NCBI GenBank assembly: GCA_964607765.1
Contig: CAZSNT010000248.1
Location: 1 to 11,355 of the forward strand
DNA length: 11,355 bases
Direction: 5' to 3'
Origin: CAZSNT01 sp964607765
GTDB lineage: Bacteria > Verrucomicrobiota > Lentisphaeria > Oligosphaerales > JABHEG01
Positions within the stretch are counted from its first letter, which is position 1; every line of letters starts with the position of its first letter. The position numbers and the translations under genes were made by a program. Shown piece after piece: positions 1-5,518 of the stretch. The notes beneath the pieces were generated by a model, which saw only the letters and a program-made list of their open reading frames with translations, did not search any database and was not told where the DNA came from.

Positions 1-291
1 TCGACGCCCAGCCGGCTCTCCCACCGGCAGTCAACCAAATGTCCAAACGCCAGGCACGCCTTCAGCGTGCATGATAGTGTTTGTGTGCTCTTGCCGCGGC
101 CCCGGGGATCCTCCCCGGGCTGGCATGTTCCACCCCGTTGGGGTGGGGGTCTGCTGCGGTAACGTGTTGGCAGAGAGGCTGTTCGGTGAACAAGGCCGAT
201 GGAGGCGGACCTCCGTGACCCGCGGCCGCTCATCGCCACCGTTGTGCACTGACATTGGGACACCGAGTCTTCAGGCAGAGGGTGCGACGCA
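1..291. other. Intergenic region with inverted repeats, no supported gene
   Basis: No convincing protein gene is visible here. Open frames exist on both strands (for example 71-304 plus and 31-255 minus), but their translations are low-complexity, resemble no family, and lack a good ribosome binding site. The notable content is a pair of perfect hairpins at 101-119 and 130-146, listed separately, and a short GGAGG/CCTCC hairpin at 201-214. The end of an upstream gene could lie before position 1, but nothing in the first bases shows it. Confidence 0.6.
101..146. repeat. Two adjacent perfect hairpins (REP-like element)
   Basis: Seen directly: CCCGGGGA (101-108) and TCCCCGGG (112-119) are exact reverse complements around a three-base loop, tcc. 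After a 10-base linker, CCACCCC (130-136) and GGGGTGG (140-146) are exact reverse complements around the loop gtt. Two perfect GC-rich stems with 3-nt loops side by side in non-coding DNA look like a REP or twin-hairpin interspersed element. There is no T-run after either stem, so an intrinsic terminator is less likely. Repeat status is inferred; only one copy was seen in this window. Confidence 0.5.
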
Positions 292-849
292 ATGCAGGAC
301 GTAGACACACTGATCCAACTGATTCGGGACGACCGCGGCGAAGATGCACTCAGGATGCTCGAGGTGTGCAGGACGCTTGCGGCGGCGCACTCGGAGGAGG
401 AGGGGCAGGTAGGTGGTGCCTCACCCCTGCATTGGGCTGCCCATCGCAACGCCGCAGAGCTGTGTGAACGCCTGATTGCCCTGGGAGCCGATGTCAACGA
501 TTCGGCAAGCGGCTGGTGGCTGACCCCGCTCGCCTGGGCTGCGGACGCGGGCAGTGCCGAGGCTGCTGGGGTTCTGCTGAAGCACGGTGCCGACGTCAGT
601 CAGGACGCAGTAGTCGGGACTACCGCACTCCACGCGGTGGCCATGGGGGGATCCTCGGGCGGTCGTCGCGACCCGGAGGCATACCAAATAACCGCTGAGC
701 TCTTGATCGCCCATGGCGCTGATGTGAACAAACGAGCCTTGGGCGATCAACAGCAGAGGCCCTTGGACGACGCAATCGTGAATGGAAACGACCGCGTCGT
801 AGCGGTCCTCAAGAGGCATGGTGCCAAAGTCTCCGGGACATCGGACTGA
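292..849 (+). CDS. Ankyrin repeat domain-containing protein
   Basis: A 185-residue protein built almost wholly of ankyrin repeats, which are helical protein-protein interaction modules. Four repeats can be seen: residues 44-70 (SPLHWAA ... LIALGADVN), 74-104 (TPLAWAA ... LLKHGADV), 109-148 (TALHAVA ... LLIAHGADVN, with an insertion near 119-131) and 155-180 (RPLDDAI ... VLKRHGAKV, the most diverged). Residues 1-40 are a helical, charged cap. There is no signal peptide or membrane segment, so a cytoplasmic location is expected. A purine-rich AGAGGG about 9 bases upstream supports the ATG. It stands alone, with no partner nearby, so its target cannot be named. The family assignment is firm; the function is unknown. 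Confidence 0.9.
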   Translation: MQDVDTLIQLIRDDRGEDALRMLEVCRTLAAAHSEEEGQVGGASPLHWAAHRNAAELCERLIALGADVNDSASGWWLTPLAWAADAGSAEAAGVLLKHGADVSQDAVVGTTALHAVAMGGSSGGRRDPEAYQITAELLIAHGADVNKRALGDQQQRPLDDAIVNGNDRVVAVLKRHGAKVSGTSD

Positions 850-1221
850 ACGGGGAGGCACAACCAGCCAGTGGATGTGGACCGGGAAAACTGCCGTCGC
901 TTTGCTCTGGCACTTCCCCGGGCAGTCACCGGCACATTCGGCACGGGAAGAACTGCGGAATGACGGGCGAGACGGATGACCGGCTCCGAAGCCAGAAGGG
1001 TGAGTTGACGGTGGCTGACGATCGGTGTACCTTTATCCTAAGGCGAACGGCATACTACCAAGATCAAGTATCGGCTCCAGGTCCACGTCCCGAGGCGTCA
1101 GATCTTGCCACTGAGCAGAAATGCGGATTTCCGCAGCGCCCTGACCTGCTTGTAGATGTCGTTCGCCCCTTCCTTTCCCGGGGCCGGCGCCCAGACCTAG
1201 TCGTTATCGAGGAGACCACGC
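850..1221. other. Intergenic region, no supported gene
   Basis: 372 bases without a convincing gene. A 91-codon frame (960-1235) runs into the next gene but has no ribosome binding site or family resemblance, so it is not called. A small perfect hairpin, TGCGGA-tt-TCCGCA, lies at 1122-1135. A possible promoter is at 1005-1033. No terminator with a T-run is visible after the ankyrin gene. Confidence 0.5.
1005..1033 (+). promoter_or_regulatory. Possible sigma70-type promoter upstream of the DUF4177 gene
   Basis: TTGACG (1005-1010, five of six to TTGACA) is followed by a 17-base spacer and TACCTT (1028-1033, three of six to TATAAT). The spacing is ideal but the -10 is poor, and about 190 bases separate it from the next start codon. 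This is inference from pattern only. Confidence 0.25.
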
Positions 1222-1425
1222 ATGAAGCAATATGAATACAGGCACATCCGAATGGCCTACACGCTCCTTAGCTTCTTCTCGAAGGCTGCGTTCGACGGGC
1301 AACTGTGTGAACTGCTTCGGAAGATGGGAAAGGACGGATGGGAACTTAAGTCATCCGTCTGCGAGGGGTTCCTCCCAAGCCATATTCACTTCGTGTTCGG
1401 CAGAGAGATGGAAGAAGGCCGATAA
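1222..1425 (+). CDS. DUF4177 domain-containing small protein
   Basis: A 67-residue protein resembling the DUF4177 family: it opens with the typical KQYEYRHI strand and has the hallmark GKDGWEL (residues 36-42) followed by strands ending in HFVFGRE. Family members are about 50-70 residues long, so this copy is full length. The start is well supported by GAGGAG (1209-1214) seven bases before the ATG. There is no signal peptide or membrane segment. DUF4177 has no established biochemical function, and such proteins are often found as solitary small genes. No operon partner is seen; the next gene begins more than 450 bases downstream. Family assignment rests on the motif and length. Confidence 0.8.
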   Translation: MKQYEYRHIRMAYTLLSFFSKAAFDGQLCELLRKMGKDGWELKSSVCEGFLPSHIHFVFGREMEEGR

Positions 1426-1882
1426 CCGGCCAGCCCACCTGACCAAAGATCCCGCCGCTCCGCTTTGGGATTCCGGCAGATGCCCGGCGTCGTCCTCGGA
1501 GAGAGAACGACCGGACAGCTCGGGATCCGGGAATCGCGAGTACGATCACGAATGGGATGAGCGGAGCGGGCCCAGGGAGGGGGGGATCAGCCACTCAGCG
1601 GCCTCCATTCTGTCATTCTCACCTGTCGCCGCCCTCCCGCCCCGTCTCCCCGTTCTTCTTCGTAATGCGACATGTCGCGCCAAAAGAGACAGGTGAGACA
1701 TCGATGTTTGTGGTGGCGGCCGGTCTTGCGTAGTTGGAAGTGCCTGTGGCGCAAGGGAAGAGGCTGCTTCTCGTGTTCTTGTCTGTGTTTGGCATGGAAT
1801 CTGCCAGGTTAGGACTGATGTGCTGGCTTTGTGCTGTTGATTTGAGACATGAGACAGCGGATAGACGATTGACAGGGAGACG
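1426..1882. other. Intergenic region with inverted repeats upstream of the thioredoxin operon
   Basis: 457 bases with no supportable gene; frames running through it (1232-1696 plus, 1546-2154 minus) are arginine- and serine-rich with no family resemblance. A CCAAAG/CTTTGG inverted repeat at 1443-1468, just after the DUF4177 stop, might be a weak terminator but lacks a T-run. The 1617-1698 inverted repeat is listed separately. The motif GAGACA occurs four times, in two pairs (1686-1691, 1695-1700; 1844-1849, 1851-1856). The second pair is just upstream of the operon and could be an operator or part of a decayed repeat. No clear promoter was identified. Confidence 0.5.
1617..1698. repeat. 11-bp inverted repeat enclosing a 12-bp palindrome
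   Basis: Seen directly: TCTCACCTGTC (1617-1627) and GACAGGTGAGA (1688-1698) are exact reverse complements 60 bases apart. Between them lies the perfect palindrome GCGACATGTCGC (1667-1678). The block could fold as a long stem carrying an inner hairpin, or be a small non-autonomous mobile element or a regulator binding region. No coding sequence lies inside and no flanking target-site duplication was recognised. The structure is certain; its identity is not. Confidence 0.5.
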
Positions 1883-1888
1883 ATGATG
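1874..1888 (+). promoter_or_regulatory. Ribosome binding site that bears on the thioredoxin start
   Basis: AGGGAG (1874-1879) precedes two consecutive ATG codons at 1883 and 1886. The spacing is three bases to the first and six to the second, so the second ATG is the better-spaced start. The protein would then be one residue shorter. Confidence 0.55.
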
Positions 1889-2356
1889 AAAACGAGTTTA
1901 TTGACCTTGGGTGGCCTTCTTGCCGTGGCGGTCACGCTGAGCACGTACGCCGGTTCTCCGGACTGGGTACGGGATTTCGAAGAGGCCAAACGTCTTGCGG
2001 CTGAGAAGAACGTACCGATTCTGGCCGACTTCTCGGGTTCGGATTGGTGCGGCTGGTGCGTGCGGCTGGACCGGGAGGTGTTCTCGCAGCCTGCGTTCAA
2101 GGAGTTCGCGAAAGAGGGCGTGGTCCTGTTTCTCGCGGACTTTCCGAGCAGCAAACCGCAGCCTGCTGCGGAGGCGAAGCAGAACCGGGAGTTGGCCGAG
2201 CGCTACGGCGTGAGCATGTTCCCCACCGTCGTGCTCTTGGACAAGGACGGCGCCGCTCTGGCGCAGGCCGGTTACCGGCCAGGTGGCGCTGATGCGTACG
2301 TGGCGCACCTGAAGGAGCTGATCCGGGACGCTGCATCGGGTGTGGACGGTGTCTGA
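1883..2356 (+). CDS. Secreted thioredoxin family protein (CGWC active site)
   Basis: A 157-residue thioredoxin-fold protein. Residues 1-23 form a signal peptide: MMK, a hydrophobic stretch, then a likely cut after TYA. The fold follows: helix DFEEAKRLAAEKN, strand VPILADF, the redox site WCGWC (residues 55-59), and the cis-proline in SMFPT (Pro114) that packs against it. The DWCGWC...LDREVF context is typical of the Thioredoxin_7-like group of exported bacterial thioredoxins, which reduce or rearrange disulfides in the envelope. The active pair is CGWC rather than the CGPC of classical thioredoxin. A second in-frame ATG at 1886 is better spaced from AGGGAG. The stop lies inside the next gene (17-base overlap from its annotated GTG), so the two are probably co-translated. 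The electron donor is not visible here. Confidence 0.9.
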   Translation: MMKTSLLTLGGLLAVAVTLSTYAGSPDWVRDFEEAKRLAAEKNVPILADFSGSDWCGWCVRLDREVFSQPAFKEFAKEGVVLFLADFPSSKPQPAAEAKQNRELAERYGVSMFPTVVLLDKDGAALAQAGYRPGGADAYVAHLKELIRDAASGVDGV

Positions 2357-4646
2357 CAGGGAGCAGCTGCCCGGGCTGTCTCGGGGCCGGCCACCGCGCC
2401 GGTCTCGCGCGGCGGTCTTGGGTGCGGTGGGTATTGCCATGGCATCGTTGATGACAGGCTGCGGCCGGAGCGCGGACGACGCGCCGACCAGCCGCGCCGG
2501 CGGGGCGGAACACGAGGACGCAGCGCGACCGGCTGCGCACAGTGTTCCGGCCGTTGCGGGTGCGGCCAACCGGTTGGCGTCAGAGTCCAGCCCTTACCTG
2601 TTGCAGCACGCACACAACCCGGTCGATTGGTATGCGTGGGGGACCGAGGCGTTCGCCCAAGCACGTGAATCGGGCAAACCGATTTTCCTGTCGATCGGCT
2701 ATTCGGCGTGTCACTGGTGTCATGTGATGGCGCACGAGTCGTTCGAGGACGAGGAGGCGGCCCGGATTCTGAACCGGCATTTCATTTCGGTCAAAGTGGA
2801 TCGTGAAGAGCGCCCGGACGTTGACCGGATCTACATGAACGCGGTCCAGATGCTGACCGGTGCCGGGGGCTGGCCGCTGTCCGTGTTCCTGACGCCGGAG
2901 TTGAAGCCGTTCTACGGCGGCACGTATTTCCCGCCGACTGACCGGTTCGGACGGCCGGGGTTCAAGAGACTGTTGACCACGATTGCCGACGCGTGGGAGA
3001 CGCGCCGGGATGAGGTGCTGCGGAGCGCGGGGTCGGTAACCGACGCGTTGCGCCGCAGCTCGGCGCCGGACCCGGCGTCTGCCGCGGACTTGGAGACAGC
3101 TGATCTGGATCGGGCTGTCAGTGATTTTTCCAGTGTGTTTGATTCGAGTTGGGGCGGCTTTGGCCGGGCCCCGAAGTTCCCTCCCAGCGGCGGGCTGGCC
3201 TTTCTGCTGCGTCAGTACCGGCACTCGGGGAATGAACGGGCGCTGGCGATGAGTACGCTGACCCTGGACCGGATGGCGTTCGGCGGCATGTACGATCAGT
3301 TGGGCGGCGGGTTCCACCGCTACTCGGTCGATCGTGAGTGGCTCGTGCCTCACTTTGAGAAGATGCTCTATGACAACGCGCTGTTGGCCCAGGTCTACCT
3401 GGACGCCTTCCTGGTAACCGGCAAGCCGCTGTATCGTCGCATTGTGGTTGAGACATTGGACTATGTTCTGCGCGACATGACTGCGCCGCAGGGCGGGTTC
3501 TTCTCTGCGGAGGACGCTGACAGCGAGGGTGTGGAGGGGAAGTTCACGGTCTGGTCGCAGCAGGAGATCCGGGACACGTTGGGCGCAACGGAGTCGCCAC
3601 TCGTGGAGGAGCACTACGGCGTGAGCGAGGCCGGCAATTTCGAAGGCGCGAACATCCTGCACGTTGCCGTTCCGGCGGCTGAGCTTGCTGCTGCGCACGG
3701 GGTGTCTGTCCCTGTGCTGCGCGAGCGTCTGCAGGCGTCTCGTTCGAAGTTGCTGGCGGCGCGCTCGACGCGTGTCCGTCCCGGTCTGGACGACAAGATC
3801 CTGGCGTCGTGGAACGGGTTGATGATATCCGCTTTCGCCAAGGCGGGTCGCGCCTTGGGCGCGCCGCGCTTCCTGGCCGCCGGCTGCCGAGCGGCCACAT
3901 TCATGGCGGAGCACATGATTGACGGGGCGAATCTGTGGCATACGCACCGCGCCGGCGAGAGCAAAGTGCCCGGCTACCTGGACGACTACGCATTCGCGGC
4001 GAACGGGTTCCTGGATCTGTACGAGAGCACGTTCGACGCCCGTTGGCTGGAGCTTTCTGTGGCGCTCTGCGAGCAGATGCGGCAGCTGTTCGGGGACGAA
4101 AAGGAACACGGCTTTTTCTACACCTGCTCCAGGCACACGGACCTGTTGGTGCGAGACAAGACGTACCACGACGGCGCCGTGCCGGCGGGCAACTCAATCG
4201 CGGCCGCGCTGTTGCTGCGGTTGGGTGAAGCGCTGGACCGGGACGAGTACCGTGAGGAAGCGGCTGCACTGCTGAAGGCGGCCGGCGGCTGGGTGAAGCG
4301 GCAGCCACAGGGCGCAGGGCATCTGCTGGTCGCTGCCGATCTGCATCTGCGCCGGCCTCGGACGCTTGTGGTGGTCGGGCGGCGGGGCGCGCCGGATACG
4401 GCGTCGCTGCTTGCGGCCGTGCAGGGCGCGTTTGATCCCTACACGGTTTGCCTGTTTGTTGATCCCGGCGCCGCTGCGGACACTGGGCGATTCGTGCAGA
4501 CCATTCCGACGCTGCAGGCCAGAACGACGCAAGGCGGCAAGGCCACCGCATACGTGTGTCGCGACTTTGTCTGTCAGCCGCCGGTCACGGATGCCGCGGC
4601 GTTGGGGGAGTTGCTCGCCCGGGATGGCGCCGAGACAGAGAGATGA
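2340..4646 (+). CDS. DUF255 thioredoxin domain protein, SPATA20/YyaL family, probable lipoprotein
   Basis: A 768-residue member of the SPATA20/YyaL family (B. subtilis YyaL is about 690). The N-terminal DUF255 thioredoxin-like domain (about 77-235) has the family signature: SSPYLLQHAHNPVDWY at 83-98, SACHWCH with CxxC at 124-127, VDREERPD at 153-160 and GGWPLSVFLTP at 176-186. The C-terminal part has the conserved PHFEKMLYDNALL (about 337-349) and FFSAEDADSEGVEGKF (387-402) of the alpha/alpha-barrel, glycosidase-like half. Residues 17-41 are arginine-rich then hydrophobic, ending LMTGC (Cys41), which reads as a lipobox; the following ~35 residues are a flexible linker. The start is uncertain: GTG 2340 and GTG 2349 are candidates, and ATG 2439 would leave only MASLMTGC. 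The family's reaction is not established. It overlaps the thioredoxin gene upstream. Confidence 0.88.
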   Translation: MWTVSDREQLPGLSRGRPPRRSRAAVLGAVGIAMASLMTGCGRSADDAPTSRAGGAEHEDAARPAAHSVPAVAGAANRLASESSPYLLQHAHNPVDWYAWGTEAFAQARESGKPIFLSIGYSACHWCHVMAHESFEDEEAARILNRHFISVKVDREERPDVDRIYMNAVQMLTGAGGWPLSVFLTPELKPFYGGTYFPPTDRFGRPGFKRLLTTIADAWETRRDEVLRSAGSVTDALRRSSAPDPASAADLETADLDRAVSDFSSVFDSSWGGFGRAPKFPPSGGLAFLLRQYRHSGNERALAMSTLTLDRMAFGGMYDQLGGGFHRYSVDREWLVPHFEKMLYDNALLAQVYLDAFLVTGKPLYRRIVVETLDYVLRDMTAPQGGFFSAEDADSEGVEGKFTVWSQQEIRDTLGATESPLVEEHYGVSEAGNFEGANILHVAVPAAELAAAHGVSVPVLRERLQASRSKLLAARSTRVRPGLDDKILASWNGLMISAFAKAGRALGAPRFLAAGCRAATFMAEHMIDGANLWHTHRAGESKVPGYLDDYAFAANGFLDLYESTFDARWLELSVALCEQMRQLFGDEKEHGFFYTCSRHTDLLVRDKTYHDGAVPAGNSIAAALLLRLGEALDRDEYREEAAALLKAAGGWVKRQPQGAGHLLVAADLHLRRPRTLVVVGRRGAPDTASLLAAVQGAFDPYTVCLFVDPGAAADTGRFVQTIPTLQARTTQGGKATAYVCRDFVCQPPVTDAAALGELLARDGAETER
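2439..2462 (+). other. Lipobox of the DUF255 protein
   Basis: These codons give MASLMTGC, with Cys41 (2460-2462) at the end of a hydrophobic run preceded by RPPRRSR. Met at -3 is less usual than Leu, but -4 is Leu and -1 is Gly. After the cysteine come polar, Ala/Gly-rich linker residues, as in mature lipoproteins. The inferred result is lipid attachment at Cys41 and an extracytoplasmic location. Confidence 0.6.
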
Positions 4647-4806
4647 GGGGGGCCACCGGGCTTTTCCAGACGATGAGAGCGATTGGTCAGTGAAGTCAGC
4701 GCGCAGTGGTCCCGGAACGCCGGTGCCGGGGGCTTCGCGGCGGGACGAGCCGTCCCGCACCACTGGCAGATGGAAGCAGTCGCCTCGCCGCCCTCTGCTC
4801 CGGCAC
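4647..4806. other. Convergent intergenic region
   Basis: 160 bases between two converging genes (the DUF255 stop at 4646 and the yceH stop at 4807). Transcription from both sides must end near here. The only strong structure is the three-way-junction element at 4704-4765. No T-run follows any stem; a four-base hairpin before tttt near 4654-4668 is too weak to call. Confidence 0.6.
4704..4765. repeat. Structured palindromic element able to form a closed three-way junction
   Basis: Seen directly: an outer stem CAGTGGT (4704-4710) / ACCACTG (4759-4765) encloses two hairpins. The first, CCCGG (4711-4715) / CCGGG (4726-4730), abuts the 5' outer arm. The second, GCGGGACG (4740-4747) / CGTCCCGC (4751-4758) with loop agc, abuts the 3' outer arm. 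Nine bases link the two hairpins. All stems are perfect and two junction points have no unpaired base. It may act as a bidirectional transcription end or RNA stabiliser, or be an interspersed repeat; its function is inferred only. Confidence 0.5.
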
Positions 4807-5490
4807 CTACTCGAACTGGTTCTGGAACTCGGTCAGTTCTTCTCGCAGGGCCGCCAACTCGGCGCGGAGTTCGTCGATCTGTGCCTGCAGCGCGGCGATT
4901 TTCTCGTCTTCAGACTGCACCGCCAGCCTGGCCTTCTCGGGTTGGGGCTCCTCACCGTCCTCCACGTCGAGCTCCGGCTCGCCGCACAGCAGGTGCATGT
5001 AGCGGTGCTCTTTGCGCCCGACCTGACGCGGCAGTTTCACGACCAGCGGCGTGGGCTGCCGTGCACAGAGCTCTTCGAGGATGCACTCCACGTCTAGCAG
5101 GCTGTCGAATGCGTGCAGGCGCCCGGAGCGTCCCCGCAATTCCCCCACCGTTTGGGGGCCCCGCAGCATGAGCAGGCAGAGCAGAGCGACTTGGGGCGGA
5201 GCCAGCTCGAGGATGTTGGCGAAGCTGTGCTCGTACTTCAGCGTCCGCGCGCCCGTCGAGCTGACTACCCACACCAGTTTCTTGTCGCGCAGCGCGTCGA
5301 GGGCGCGGACAACCGTGCGGTCGTCGAAGTGCACCACGGGCGACCGGTTCGATTTCTGGTTGCAGGCGTTCGTGAGTGCATTCAGCGAGAGTGGGTAGTA
5401 GTCGGGTGTGGTCACCTGTTTCTCGACCAAGCTGCCCAAAACGCGCGCTTCGACCTCGTCCAACTGTATTGTCACAGCGGTTTCTGCCAT
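4807..5490 (-). CDS. yceH: YceH family protein (DUF480)
   Basis: A 227-residue YceH/DUF480 protein, close to the E. coli length. Hallmarks are EARVLGSLVEKQVTTPDYYP (residues 14-33), LTNACNQKSNR (39-49), the second winged-helix region ALLCLLMLRGPQTVGELRGR (102-121) and RYMHLLCG (163-170). The fold is two winged helices. Acidic residues 172-186 lead to a C-terminal coiled coil (about 192-225), also common in the family. The reading frame is open further upstream, but the start is set at 5490 because AGGGAA (5498-5503) sits seven bases before this ATG and the codons beyond overlap the kinase gene. The start is 28 bp after the kinase stop, so it is probably the last gene of the minus-strand operon. 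The cellular role of YceH is not well established. Confidence 0.95.
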   Translation of the reverse strand: MAETAVTIQLDEVEARVLGSLVEKQVTTPDYYPLSLNALTNACNQKSNRSPVVHFDDRTVVRALDALRDKKLVWVVSSTGARTLKYEHSFANILELAPPQVALLCLLMLRGPQTVGELRGRSGRLHAFDSLLDVECILEELCARQPTPLVVKLPRQVGRKEHRYMHLLCGEPELDVEDGEEPQPEKARLAVQSEDEKIAALQAQIDELRAELAALREELTEFQNQFE

Positions 5491-5518
5491 GCCGTTGTTC
5501 CCTGCGGATTGCGGCCTG

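Noticed and set aside
960..1235. 91-codon plus-strand frame before the DUF4177 gene
   Set aside because: No ribosome binding site, no family resemblance, and it overlaps the well-supported DUF4177 start. A real small gene cannot be excluded, but the evidence is too thin.
1546..2154. 202-codon minus-strand frame covering the 1617-1698 repeat and the start of the thioredoxin gene
   Set aside because: Overlaps the thioredoxin gene antisense; the translation is Ser/Arg-rich with no domain.
2580..4169. 529-codon minus-strand frame opposite the DUF255 gene
   Set aside because: Antisense shadow of a gene with strong family motifs; its translation is arginine-rich without domains.
4647..4672. Possible intrinsic terminator (small hairpin followed by tttt) after the DUF255 gene
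   Set aside because: The stem is only about four pairs including a G-U, too weak to call.
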